A stretch of 64,000 bases of DNA. It comes from Acridotheres tristis (lineage: Eukaryota; Chordata; Aves; Passeriformes; Sturnidae). The DNA is taken from assembly GCA_037013685.1 (NCBI GenBank), contig CM072919.1, positions 32,901,435 through 32,965,434 of the forward strand, read 5' to 3'. Shown here piece by piece: positions 1 to 31,500 of the stretch; positions within the stretch are counted from its first letter, which is position 1, and each line of letters begins with the position of its first letter. Made by a program: the position numbers and the translations under genes. The notes below the pieces were generated by a model. It was not told where the DNA came from. It ran no database searches and was given only the letters and a program-made list of their open reading frames with translations.

Positions 1-1075
1 TGTTGATAGAAACAGACTCATTCCAGGCCTGTGTTTATAGTACTTCTCTTTAATAATGCTGCATTATTATTAATCACTCAGAAATGTCTTTTTTTCCCAC
101 ATGCACTTTTTTGATCCCATAAGGAGTTTTAGAAAGGACAAATGAGAGTATTTCCTTTCTTCCTCACTTCTCTAAGAATAGATGTGATCTACACTAGGCT
201 TACCTCTGAGGAACTGCTTTCTGCTTCAGTGCCTCCAAGCAGAAGAGCATGAGACACTGCTTACTATGGCCCCTAGGAGTCCTGGAAAGAAACATAAGGC
301 AATTCAATCCTCAGCATGCTAAGGATACAAAGATACAAAGACTCACTAGGATTCACTAAACCCACAGTGAAATACAAGGCCTCTGTATAAAGGTCCTTCT
401 ACCCTTCAATAAATATGGGCCTACTGAACTAATCTTCCAAACAGATCCTGCAATCACAATTTATGATGGTTTCCTTCCATCTTCTTGAAGGTTTTTTAAT
501 ATGCAGTTACTAATCATTATTTTTTGTCACAGCCTTGTTTTATTTCTATTAGGCTCATTAACATATTTAAGAAAAGAGTGATTTTTCTCTCATATAGAGA
601 ACTTTGGCCAGATTTATGCTTCAGTTCTTTCAGACTCTGCAGATCTAATTGAAGTAAAGAATTTGTTAACACTATGCTTTGAAATACGGAGACTTCAGAC
701 AGCACTATCATAGTGGCAGCCTTTTAAAATAAAGTTGCAGGACAGTTGGGTTCCAGTTTCCTTTACTGCTTTGCTGATTGCTTCTGATTTAGGTGTTGGA
801 AAAGTCACATTTTGCTAACATGCAGTTTTCTCAGGCTACAACATTTAGGCCTGCCAACTGCACATTAGTACTTACATCTGAAGCAGAGTTCAGGCATTAT
901 CTCTTAAGATTTCTTTAATCCTTTTCATTGGTTGCTTGTAGTAATATTAAAATTGTGCAATGGGTCAGCATTCACATTAGCTAATAACTCTTCTTTCAAC
1001 CTTTGAGTTTATTTGACTAGATATAAAATTCAGGTGGTACTTTTGGTTCTGACAGCTGTTTACTTTCACCTGCAG
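1..1075 (+). other. ACO1 intron upstream of the first visible exon
   Basis: This is the 3' part of an ACO1 intron, ending in a pyrimidine tract and TGCAG acceptor at 1071-1075. The sequence is AT-rich. I see no exon, repeat family or RNA gene in it. The short minus-strand open frame at 517-711 has no recognisable similarity. Confidence 0.8.
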
Positions 1076-19063
<17,988 letters not shown>

Positions 19064-19635
19064 TAAAAAAAAATTAAGCAAAAAGGTCCAGGTACAAGCC
19101 TGCTTCCTCTGAGCACACTGAAACTATAGTAATCATGCATTTCAAAGTGTGAACCATAAAGTGAACAATTTTTTTCCCGTGGATTGTATTAGAAGGCTTG
19201 TTTACAGTGCTGAATTTTTCTGTGTACCAGGAAACTGGACACACCTATATAAACAGCATTTATTAATTGTTTTGTATGGCAGTTGGCTTGACTTACCTTA
19301 GAATACAGTGCAGAAGTCTGACATTAAAATACTGCTGGCATCTGTAGAACCATTGAAGATCACATGCTGATTTCATATATTTGGTCCACTTAGTTTGACT
19401 CTGAAATTAAGTTCTATGCTCATATCAGTGATCTAGAAATTAACTGACAATATAAAAAAAAATTTATTCCTTCCTGATTACCTGCCACTGACTTGCTTTC
19501 TTATTCAGTTAAACAAATCTGAATCTAATACTGAAATTATTTAGCTGTTTATTAATTTTAAAAAATGTGAACTCTGTTTAAAATCTAAGCCTTTGTGGAA
19601 AGGTGGACTTTTTGGGGATATTTCTAATAGATAAA

Positions 19636-19641
19636 ATTAAA
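19636..19641 (+). promoter_or_regulatory. Candidate ACO1 polyadenylation signal (ATTAAA)
   Basis: ATTAAA lies about 575 nt after the stop and is followed within 20 nt by GTTTGTTGGTTCTGT, a GT-rich downstream element. A canonical AATAAA also overlaps the stop codon itself at 19062-19067. The distal signal is my preferred site by context; no cDNA evidence was available. Confidence 0.5.
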
Positions 19642-20049
19642 TTTATTTTTAAAAAGTTTGTTGGTTCTGTCATTTTATTCTTCATGCTAGCATGCAGAGC
19701 AAAATTTCTACTTAACTCTTCTCATTGTCCCTGTAAGAATATAGATTTGTAGAATCATAAAAGTCTTGACCTCTCATGTTTTAATTCTAGTTTCTTTGAA
19801 AACCTTACATGAAATAGAATGAGTACAAATACTATGAGATACTGGCAGTCTTCTGTAACCTAACAAAACAATGTCATGATACAAGTCCCTGTTTTGTGCC
19901 CTCAAGAAGACAATCTCCACACTTTCAAGACCCTCATCAGCAATTTCTAAGCCAGTCAGCAATCAGTAATTAAATTCATGCACTCAGGCTCAGGGATATC
20001 GCTGCTGTTTGTGACAAATATCTGAATGGAAGGCACAAAATAATATGCA

Positions 20050-20326
20050 GCCAGGCTCTTTTCAGTGGTGCTTAATGACAGAGCAAGTACTAGGCACAAA
20101 AAGTGTGAAACACAGGATGTTCCCTGTGAACAACAGGAAACACTTTTTCACTCTGAGGGACCGAGCGCTGATGGGAGGAGATTGCCAAGAGGGATTGTGG
20201 TGTCTCCATCCTTGGAGATGTTCAGATGCTGTCTAGTCATTTGGACATTGTCCTGGGCAATCCCTTAGGTCACAAGATGACATTTAGGAGTCCCTCCCAA
20301 CCATAGCTGTTCTGTGATTCTGTGAA
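20050..20326 (+). repeat. CR1 LINE 3' fragment in the intergenic gap
   Basis: Recognised from CTCTTTTCAGTGGTGC, GAACAACAGGAAACACTTTT, GGTGTCTCCATCCTTGGAGA and the terminal GTTCTGTGATTCTGTGA. These are consecutive pieces of the CR1 3' end in + orientation. It is 5'-truncated and keeps the short terminal repeat expected at a CR1 3' end. Confidence 0.92.
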
Positions 20327-22122
20327 CAGAGAGTTGTTAATATGGTAGTAATCTTAATAAGAAATATGCAGTTTCAGCTCCAATTTTTTAAAAAAATCAG
20401 ATATTCTCAAAGGCCAAATAGGGTGCTGGTATTCTTCCTCATCCTCCCATCTCCACTGTGTACTGAAGGAAAAGCTTCTTGTATCATGCTGAATTCTTAT
20501 TTATGCGTTACCCCATCAATGTTTAGTATTCGTTTAGTTGCTGAATTGCAAAGTTGTTTCAGTCTGAAATCCTTGTGTTCAAAGAATAGGAAAAATACCA
20601 AAACTTTTCACATTCAACTTCCCAGTAGTTACTACTATAAACTGGAATTTTGGACTGATTATTTTTTATGCCAAGAATCCCAAAGCAGATGATCCTTTCA
20701 CAGAGCAATTTGATACTTAAGAACTGTGCAGTGCTAAACCAGCCTTTTTCAAAAGCATTTTGTTCCTAGTATTTTTGGAGGGGAGGCATTATCTAAACAT
20801 AAATCATCTTTATTCATTGTTCTGTGTTTCCTTTTAGGTAAAAACTAAGTACAGAGGAAGTTACTGTAGGACTGAGATTAAGCCTTCCTGTACAGTGCAT
20901 ACAGCTTTCACAGTAAAAGCCATGGACTAGGGTGGAACATGAAGCAGTGCTTACAAAGTTCTTTTGCTTTTAATGCCACACAACACTTTACAGGAACATC
21001 ACAAGCCTCGCTGAGTAGGATTTAGGCAGTTTAAATTAATTTTTGAACTCATAAATTCAGGTTCATTTTTTTTAACTCTTAAATTAGGATTTGGGGGGCA
21101 GGGGGAAAATTGTGTTTTGTTTTTTGGTTTTTTTTTTAATTAGTTCTGGTGTTTTGTAACATAATTCTTGCACATACATACCTTACCACACTGTCAAATA
21201 CACAAAGCGAACTTAAAATGCATTGGTTTTGGTTCCAGAAATACTAAGTACTAGGCTCATTGAAGATGTGTAGAATCGGCAGGTGCTTTAAAGTGTACAA
21301 GTAGAATGTTTCATAATCCTGTAGAGAGTTTCTGTTTTTCCCAGAAAAGTCTGGGATCTAGGTAAAGAGGACAAATTTGAACACACTAATGCCTAGACTT
21401 TGTAAGAATGCTAGATCAGCTCTGACAGGAAGCTTACAATATATGCAGTGTCTTGAGAGATTGTAGGTGTCAATTCCAGGTAAGTGCTAATCCCCCTCAA
21501 AACTGAACGTCCCTCATGATCCAGGGCACTGTCTTGTCCCTTTTAGGACTTGTTCAGTTCAGCAACACAGGAAGGTGCCCATTCTGCAACTTGATCAAGA
21601 TGCAGTGATATAAAAAAAGTGCTACCATTTTAATCACAAGTATGAATCCCCAAGAGGGCTCTGCCCTACTTCATTTCTTAATGTTGCAGAAGCATTTCCC
21701 GTTAAAGATAGATTTAAGAAATTTACTATCTTCCTTACAGAAAAGTTACTGGACATTCTTCTTTCAAGTTTATGTATCTAAGTCTAGAAGGTTAAAAGTA
21801 ACTTTTAAAAAAGTTTCTAAAGTAGCTAGAGTAGTGCCTGAAGTGCTAGTAAGCCATACTCTTTGCAAGGATGTGCAATCCAACAACACATTAGCAGTAT
21901 CAAAATGATTCGCACCCTCAACTCTTGAAGGTGTAGCCTGCCACCTGAAGTTGGATGTTTAGTCAGTCATTCAACTTGATCTTTTTTTTTCAAACCAGGT
22001 TACTCATAGCCATAATGCTGTGGATCTAGACACCTAGATCCAAATTTGTCACTAGAAGGACATATATTTGTCCTTTTAGTGAAACTTCTGGTTAAGTATT
22101 TCATTATATAGCAAATATTGGT

Positions 22123-22128
22123 TTTATT
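22123..22128 (-). promoter_or_regulatory. Candidate RIGI polyadenylation signal (AATAAA on minus strand)
   Basis: AATAAA on the minus strand lies about 140 nt beyond the RIGI stop. It is the first canonical hexamer in the 3' direction that I found. A downstream GT-rich element is not obvious, so a more distal site is possible. Confidence 0.35.
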
Positions 22129-22265
22129 TGCTTTACCAGCCTTTTATAATCTAGCCAGATGCGGATGAGGGGCCTAGCATAAAGAACAGAAGTTTTTATA
22201 GAAAACTGATCATCTGCTATTTCAGTATAGTGCACTAGAACAATATATCCATTAAAGTGTTGAGT

Positions 22266-22562
22266 TCAGCTGAATGCTTCTTCATCAAAATTCTTCAAAG
22301 ACAAATTAATATTTTTCCATTTCTGAGAATCCATTTGTGTCCCAGTTTCAATGTCCTCTAGTACAAAGCTTTTGATTTTGATCACTGGTAGATTATCAAA
22401 TGTCTTGTACTTCACTGTGATCCCCCAGTCATGCTGGCACTCAGCATTTCGGCAATGCATCTTGCTTTTTTTCTGAAAATCGTCAAACTGAACTGGTTTC
22501 CTGTGGGGTTTTGTTATATAACGTTCCTTGAACGTGTCACCCAGGACAGTGTGATGAGATTC
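22266..22562 (-). CDS. RIGI: RIGI exon 18, C-terminal RNA-binding domain (residues 830-927) and stop
   Basis: The exon reads [19 protein letters not shown], then [19 protein letters not shown] and [14 protein letters not shown], ending DEEAFS and TGA. Cys866 and Cys871 complete the zinc site. His832, Lys860, Lys863 and Lys891 correspond to the human triphosphate-binding residues H830, K858, K861 and K888. Acceptor TTTCAG. Confidence 0.98.
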   Translation of the reverse strand, partial: ESHHTVLGDTFKERYITKPHRKPVQFDDFQKKSKMHCRNAECQHDWGITVKYKTFDNLPVIKIKSFVLEDIETGTQMDSQKWKNINLSLKNFDEEAFS

Positions 22563-25500
22563 CTGAAACAACACATGCCAGAAACACTTAATATTAGAAA
22601 CAATATTCCTGATTTTTCTTGTCATTCCCCTTCCCTTCTCAAATGCATGTTCTCCCTATTAAGGCACTTGCTGTTATCCAGGAGGCTCACCTTCCAGCCT
22701 CTTTGACTCGTTGCTCTTTTTTTTTTTCCCATTCATGGAATACCAGGTACTAGAAGGACCCAGGCCTGGGCTTATCAAAATAAAAAAAATTTACTTTGTA
22801 AATTCACTGGTGACTGTGCACAGTCACCAGCTTACACACATTTGAACTTAGTGTAAGCTTTTTAAAATCTGTGTTTGCAGTATTTGAGCCATGTCCGTGA
22901 AACTGAGAGAGTAATTCAGACAATGGACAAATTTGAGAGACTCTTGTTTCCCACGAGGGGTCATGTAATTACTTTAAAGTGGTAGAAAAAATAACCCTTG
23001 TGGATACTAGTAAGAGTCAGGGAAAATAGCAGTCTGAATTTTCCCAAACTACTCAAAGAAAAACAGAAGTAAAAATTAATAACAAAGTTTAGCACCTGGT
23101 GCTGTTGACATTATAAGCACATGAGGAACACGATGTTTTGGTAAAAGCATGTTTACAAAAGGTGTTGCCTTCCTTGAACCAATTAACTTGTTCTATCCTT
23201 CAGTTCAGCGAACCAGTCTATAAAATGTGTCTACTTCTGCAATAAATCGCTTCTTCTGCTTTCTGAAAGAAGTCTGTGTTGCTGTATCTTTTCGCCACTC
23301 CCTAGCCTTACAGTGACAAACCCTAACAAGGTGAAGGAGTTGTTTATAACATATATAATAAAAGATTAAAGAAATTAACAGCCTTATTTGAAAGCATATG
23401 TAAAATCTGAGTTTGAATCTGAAAATGGTAGATCCTCCTGGAAATGCAGTTTGTAGGGGTTATTTTAAAAACTGAGGGGTTATTTGCAGAACACTAAGCA
23501 AAACCACTTACTGAGGAGTTTTCTGAACTCTTGGATCCATTTGCACAGGCATAGGTGATAAACCAGGAGCACAAAATAGAGTAAAAGTCAGAGGTGCTTT
23601 AGACAGCCCTTATTTTTTGTCAAAGAAATGCAACCAAGTTTTCACAAAGCTGAACTATTCTCAGCTCCTTGCAGAGGAGTAGTGAGCACCATCTACATTC
23701 CAAAAACAGCTGGTAAAAACAAAGAAAAATTTGGCAAGGGCCTGAAGGCAGACACAGTAATGCTCAGTTGTGGCCTGAAGCCACATTGCTTATCACATTG
23801 CAACTGCGCTTTTCAGAGCAGCACAAACAGAAGCATCTTCAAAAAAACAAAAAGGAGAACTAAAAAGACTCAAAGTGCTCAGAAAAGCCTCTCTTCCATG
23901 ATCACCACTTTCTGCATGTAAAGAGTACTGCCTTCTTTTGTCGACAGAGAAAATATTCATGTTCAGATATACACAGATATACAAGATATACATAGAAGCA
24001 ATGGGAACTACACCTACAGAATGGAAAACAAAATAATATTGAAGAATTCTAGGGCTCTTCTTATGAAACCATGGTTTACTTTGCTTTTCAAAACTCAAAC
24101 TGACCCATAAGACAAGGAGTTTGTAAGCTGATCCCAGTACTTAGTGTAGATAATTTTCAGTCAACAGAAACTGTGGGAAAAATATCTCAACAGCAGAGAG
24201 TCTTCCACCTAATGCTAATCAGTAAAGTAAATAGCCATCAGTAACTAATAGGTTATGTAGTTGAAGATCAGGGGATTTTCAACAAAATTCGTCAGAAGGG
24301 CTTCAGGAAAACTGAAGTGATTCCTACCATATCCCATATTTGCACACCTTGGACAATGTAAACTCATATCATCATATCATATCATCATATCACATCATAT
24401 CATACTACAGAAGTAAGTCACAGCTGTTCCTGTGGTTTACTAATTTACTCAGAATTTCTATTCTCCTCCAGTTTGCACAAAATAGTCCACTTCCACACAT
24501 AAACAATGCAGTTAGTTCAATAACGCTGACTTTCCTGGTGGTCATGCATGTAGCTCCTATACAGAAACATACCTTTATAATTCTGATGTCATCTGTACTG
24601 CACACATACACTTTGCATTTTCCACACAAAAGATTTTTTTTCCCTTCCACTACTTCAGGTTTTGTTTCGTTCTTCTTGGAATCTCGTAGTACCTTTTCCC
24701 TCCTTTGCAGGCGACATATCTTTAATAAATTTTAAAAAATCTAGATCATTATGAAATGAAGTTCCAATGTCAGCCTAAATATGAATTTGGGCATGTAACA
24801 TCTAGGAACCTATTACTTAAAGCACACAAAACAAAAACCACCTTGTTCTAGCAACTCATACCAAGAAAGAACGAGGTACATTTGTCAATTTAGAATGCAG
24901 GGCTAGAATGACACTATGTGATGGAGTGCATTTATGCTGTTTGTTCCTTCCTCCCCTCTAGTCCCCAGCAGCCCCTCTGGTCTTAACAATGGTATGTCGG
25001 TGTGAACACTGAAGTTGTGCGAGACTGCAGCACAATTAATGCTGCTGGTCTGGGAATCTCACAGTTTGGAAAGAAAGCTACAGAGACCACAGAAAATGCA
25101 GGCAGAGAAAGAAGCAACAAGGCACAGCCTGGAGCTGAGAACCAAATGCAGAAATGGAATCCTCCAACCAGCAGGAGCAACCGCACCAAGACTTAGAGGT
25201 GGGAGAAGAAATGTCACAAAGGCCAGGGTGCCTTGGGCACCCTTTGTTGCACATCTCAATCTCTGAAAGCTTGTCTGGAAACAGAGGATGATCTGTGAGT
25301 CCAAGGGGATATGGGAGAACTGCTTTTTTACTAGTAGTGCCTGCCACTGGCTTATTCCTAGAGCCCTGGGGAACACCACTGATACCAGCCACCACTGTAC
25401 TCAGCTCCAGTCACTCCCACTCTCTGGGCCCAGCCATCCAGCCATTTCTTTACCCATCAAAGAGTGCACTCATCCAAGCCATGAACAGCCAGTTTCTCCA

Positions 25501-28500
25501 GAAGAATGCTGTGGGAAATGGTGTCAAGGTCCTTACTGAGATTTAGACAGACACAAGCCACAGCCTTCCCCACATCCACTAAAGTGGCTCACAGTGTCAC
25601 AGAAGAAAATCAAGCTGCTCAGGCAGGACCTGCCTTTCATACGCCCATCTCAGGTGGGCCTGATGTCTGATTGTCCTGTATGTGATGGGTAAAGCACCCA
25701 AGATGATCTGCTCCATAATATTCCCTAGCACCAAGGTCAGGCCGTCAGGGCTGTAGTTCCCCAGATCCTCCTGGTTCTTCTTGTAGATGGGTGGTCACAC
25801 TGACCAACCTCCAGTCACTTGGGATCTCCTTGATTACCCAAGACTGCTGATAAATGCTAGAAACTGGATTGATGAGCTCTTCCACCAGCTCTCTCACTAC
25901 CCCTGGGTGGATCTCATCTGCCCCCATAAACCTGTGTGTGTCGCAGTGGTGTAGCAGGTCACTAACCAGTTCCTTTTGGATTATAGGGCCTTCATCCTGC
26001 TCTCTGTCTTCCAGCTCAGGGGCCTGGATAGACCAGTTTTACAGAGGCAGACAAGGCATTAAGCACCTCAGTCTCTTCTCTTCATCTTTGTCACTATGTA
26101 TTTCCCCCATATCCAATAAAAAAATCGAGATTTCTCCTTAGTCCTTGGTGGTGGTCCATACACACATCTAGATGGGCATTGGCCCTCCTGATTTTCAGCT
26201 GCAAAACACGACAATATCTTTGTACGTTGTCTTAAACTCTCACATCAAGTACAAGTCCTTCTCTTCATAAGCAACAGGTCATAAATTCTACCTCATGCTC
26301 TTAAGATTTTTGCAGTTACTGTACAGTTGACATTCGCAAACTGGCAGTACACACTATCCCTTCTCAGCTGACCTAGCCTTTGTCAGAAATCAAGTACAAT
26401 GAACAGTTCCCTCGGGTTATGATTGGCCCTACATAGAGTCTTAGTAGGTGAACGCTGATACAGATTATGCCTTTAAAAATTGCATATGAAAACTGCACGA
26501 ATCACAAACCGTTCTTGCAAATGTTGTTTCATCCCAGTTCTGTAGCTTCTCAATAGCTGCATTCATCATTTCTTCCTTGTAACGGTTTAGTTTTTCATTC
26601 TCAACCACTTCTGTTTTGCTTGTCACAAGGATGCACTTGCTGTCTTTTGCCCTTCCACGACCTATACAGCAACACATTTATACTCTTTAGTTACTCTTAA
26701 CAACGTGTGCAAAAGTGACGGGTCTGCCGTAAGACTATTAAGGGCATTCTGAATGGCTACTTTTGTTTGCAATGATCAGATTCAGATAATGCTGCTTCTG
26801 AAGAGCTGTTTTCAATAATAGACCTGAACAAGATGTCCCTTCCAGGGATCCCTATAGATATACCCTAGCCAATACTGTATTGCTTCTGTGGCCTCCCTGT
26901 GTTGAGTTCAGGCATGCTTTAAAATACAATTTTGTATAGCATCTTGCTGTCTTCTTCTTGTGTAAAAAAAAGATGAAGGAGAAAAGTTTATCTCAGCCTT
27001 TCTTATTAGTTTTCAACTCTGCAAATTGGTGTCTAAAAGCCCCCCAAAACCCTATATATCACAAAACCCTAAGGAACTGGAAATTTAGTGCTGACAAAAA
27101 CACAGACAACAGCAGGCACCTTCTCTTCTACCTGACTATGCCTACAGCCTGTTTGTTTATTAAAGCTGTGACACAGGCAAACCCAGAACGACAGGGATCT
27201 CATACCAGTTTACCAGTATTTCAGTTCACATTTTCTTTTGAGCTTCTACTCCACAAAAATTATTATTTTATACAGTTTGAAACTGACATAACCTCTGTTC
27301 TTTGCACCTGTAATGGCTTTTTAATAAGAAACACTATGTTTTCATCCATAAAAGTAAATTCTAGGCCAATTATTTCATTACAGAAGACAGATAAGAAGGT
27401 CACAACACACTAATCCTGAAAGTAAAGTACAGTGTAATTACAACAGAAATCACATTAAATTATGATGTTAACTGCTTGGGAAATAGGATGAAATATTGCA
27501 GATGCACCCTTAAAAGAGTAGGCAATTTTATGTCGTTTAGTAATGTGAAGCAGAAGTCAGTACTTAGTATGGCTTTTCATTCCCCTCTACTGGCCATACT
27601 GTAAAATCACCAAATTTAAGGCCAAAGTCATGACAGACCTCTCTGGACAAGCAGGGAAGATAGAATCAGGGTGTCTTTCTTTTGGTCTTAAATATTAGAG
27701 ATCTGCATAGGTGAAAGCCTCATGTACCTGGGAGTAGCTGGGTTGGTAATAAACCACCAGGCTGGGGAAGGCCTTCAGAAGCCAAGGCAATACAAGAAAT
27801 TCCATTGCAGCAGTCCTTTGTAAATTGTCACAGAATGATTTGTAACATTTATGTCAACAGTTCTTCTAGCCATAGTTCTGCTTATATGTATAACTGTCTA
27901 CTTGAGGTATCAGTCCTCATCCTCAACAGTTCAATAACCTTGTGCAGCATGGCTAATTTGCCTGGCAAAAGAACAGTCAGACAACATCAAGGACCTGGCC
28001 CTGTGAACAAATTTATCATGTCCCATCATTCACTTGACTTTGCTCTAAGGCACAGAGGAACAACAGCAAGGCATGCACATATTACTACAGTATTTCCAAT
28101 GTGCCATTTAGTAGCATTTCATGTCCATTTCTAGGCTAAAACAGGTTTATAAAGTAATAGCTCTATAATTCCATACCTCTGACTTGGATCATTTTGGTGA
28201 CATTACCAAAGTATTCATAGAGCACGACAAGGTTGCACGCAGTAATATCAATGCCTTCATCAGCAACAGATGTAGCAATTAGCAGTCTGATGTCTTTGTC
28301 GTTTCTGAATGCATCCAGTACACCCTTCTGCATTGGCAGGGTCATACCTACAGTACAAGAAACTGTGTCAGGAAAAAAAACACTGAAGAGCTCCTTGAGC
28401 AAGATACCCACATTAGCTTTTACTTAAGTGATTAGAAATTAGTACATCCTTCTGATCTGGAAAATTACTTCAAGCTTGATATGCAGCTGGATGTATACTG

Positions 28501-31500
28501 TACCCACTGACCAGGGAGTCTTGTTGATGTGTCATAGGAATTATCAACCTAGGAAACACCATTTTAGACACAACACCCAGATGACCTTTGGTGGAGACAC
28601 CCATGCAGCTTAGTTAGTCAAAACCCAAGTTAACTCCTCACTTAAGCCATAGGTAATTCATTTCAGCTGTAGCTTCCATTCTATCTTAAAATGTTTCTCT
28701 GCCATCAAACACAAAGTAAGAGTGAGATCTATAAAAGTAACAGAGATAATAAAGAATTAATCACAAGAAATTATGATAGTGAAGTTTCTAAACTGCTTTT
28801 CAACCAGCAGAAGAATCCTGCAGAAAAGTATCATTGACAATGCTACTGCTGCTTTAACCAAAGGTTCTGGACAGAAAAGGCAACGATCTCCTTAGGATCC
28901 ATTCAAGGTCTTCCAGATATGGAAGAATCCAAGTGTAAACCTGCAAGACCTTCCTCCGTTTCAGGGCACAGAAGATGAGCACAGGAAAAGCAGAAGAGTT
29001 TTAGCAGCATAGCCACCACTGGTTTAACGTATCTCAGTGTAAATCTGCATACCTGTTTTATGGTCTCTTCTTCTCTTACCCATCAACACATCTGGCTTTA
29101 TGTGGCTAAGTAAAGGGTTTGCTTCTATCCACTTCTTCAAAGCCTGGAGAGCAAATCAGGTAGTTAGATTCCCTGCGCAAATGAAATGCTAGTTTGAAAT
29201 AGGTAAATCTTTCCTATGCTTGCCTAGTCAATGAATACTTCCAAAAGAAGACCCAAAAGTAGAAAACAAGGTGTAACTTGTGTGTCAGGAGGGAATATTT
29301 TTTAATAGGTGAAAAAGCAAGAGCCACACCATGATGCCAGATTAAACCGCACCAGACTGATTTCCCCTTTTCCTATTCCTGCAAGTTAAAGGCTGGCTAG
29401 AGAGCAAGCAGCCTTTCACTGCTAAAAAGTTTACATTTTTCTCTTATAAACTAGCAGGTCACTGAATGCTACACCTCTGGTATCAAAGGAAAGTAGTTAC
29501 TATTTACAAACTGGACTTCTACTACACAGTGACAGTAGCACATTCAAACTGCTCTTACAGAAGAACAAAATTCAGCCAAGCTACTGTAGGCTTTTAAATT
29601 TAAAATGGAAAGCTGCCAGAAGATGCTTGGTGTTGTTAGTTTGAACTTTAGCCTGCTTTTAATTTTTTCTGGTTTGCAATTCATCCATCACGTCAGGATG
29701 AAAAGGGTAAAACAGGAGGTTGGGTCATTCAGCTGATAAATCTGCTTGCAATACACAGATAGCTGATATTTGTAGTAAATGTTTTAGTTTACTCATGCTA
29801 ACGATCAGCAGCACATTAACTTCAAGCACAAACCTTTTCTGGGCTCAAGGTAGTGTAAGGGGAAAAAAGCATAATCCAACCTAGATCCTTGATCATAGGA
29901 AAGTATGAAACAGACCAGTGATAAGAAGAGTCCAGAGAACATCTGCTGCACAAAATTTTTCCTTTTTCTTGATCAAAAACAGGTCCTAGGGCACAGACCT
30001 TCTTTAGGTCTATAGGAATCCTCTGAGAAATGTATAAATACTTCCTGATGTGCAGTCAGTAATGGAGGAGAGCTGCTGATTTGTAACACCACTACCATAA
30101 GCCAAAACTGTTAGAACACATCTTGTTGTAACTGACTTCAGGCCTCAAATAAAAATCTGATTATTTAATGATCAACTACAACACGTAGTTAGATGTCATG
30201 AAGGACACCATAGCTGTACTATGTAGTTTTCAGAAAAAGAAAAAAAACCTCACTCATTCTGCCTCAGAGCATCAGGGCTCAAGAAGACACAGTAAAATAA
30301 ATTAGGAAGGTCAAATACATGCACATTTTTCTATTTCAGATCAAAACGGGAAGGGTAATAGATGAGGCATTTTATTTTTCCACTTCCCATTTTATAAGTT
30401 TTAAAAACAAATGTCATACAGCTACTAAGGCTCTTGTCTTGGCAAAGAGAATAGTGCGAGTCTCTGGGTTGTAGCGGTATGCTTCGTCCAGGATGCAAGC
30501 AAGCTCTTCCAACTTTGGATTCTCATTTGACTCATCTTTTGAAAGGGCAGTCAGTTCTAGCTCTTTCTCTGAAATAAAGAAAAAAAAGAAGGTTTCTTGA
30601 AAAATTTATGCTTTTTTAATGCAGAAAGCAGAATTCCCACACAAACCTACTTTCAAATAGCACACACATTCTCTTTAGCTTTTTTTTTTTGTTTTCTATA
30701 ACGTTCTTTCAGATGCAAGCAGGGAAATCTGTTGGTTAAATTCAACATAATCCCCGGAAAAAAACCCCAAAATTAGCAATATCTCACATTTTGTAGCAAA
30801 CTGACATGAGAACTTCTGTGATATACTGTGTATCAAAAGACAGCAACAAAACAAACTCAGCTCTTGCACCATTTCTTCCTAGAAAACAACTGACACTCAA
30901 GAGCAGATGGCCCAGTGATTTAAAATTGCAGTCAACATTGCAACACAACAGACCACAGACTGGAATATAGCCCACTGCTAGCTAAATCAGAAGTCAGAGA
31001 ACAGTGACAACCTCTAACTTTCAGTGAGAAGGGTACAAGGGCCGCCTGCTTCTCCCCAGAAGACGGGGACTGGCCAGGCTAGGCAGTGCACTGAGCAGTG
31101 TATGTTGGCTTATCTAATACTACCATCATCCACGACTGTAGATCATCCCCTTACTTTGTGGGGCACAGCCATAAGAGCATTGCTGCCTTATCTCCAAGCC
31201 AGGCATGTAAGAACTTACTAGAGCATCCAGCTACAAGGATTACTATTTTATCAGCTTCTTCACTAGAAGCTTACAGTCCCAGAAATTTCATCCCCCACCC
31301 ACATGCCCTAACACTACACTTGCACCTATGCGGTCACCACATCTTCTGGAAAGTGCAGTTTCTGGAAAAACAACTGCACTTAACTCTGAAGAAATCACCT
31401 GGACCATCCTACCATAAGCTCTCTTCTCCCCTTCAACTGTCACAGGTGCTGTGGGAAATACCTTGAAATTTCTCCGTCAGTTGCTTCTCCAACTCTGTAT

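Larger units (their letters stand above)
19064..22265. other. Tail-to-tail gap between ACO1 and RIGI stop codons
   Basis: This 3.2 kb contains the ACO1 3' UTR (probably to about 19,655), a CR1 fragment at 20050-20326, a T/G-rich stretch near 21,105-21,140, and probably the RIGI 3' UTR approaching from the right. No additional coding segment is recognisable. The two transcripts converge here. Confidence 0.75.

Noticed and set aside
26958..27413. 151-codon + strand frame in RIGI intron 15
   Set aside because: It is antisense within an intron, with low-complexity amino acid use and no family resemblance.
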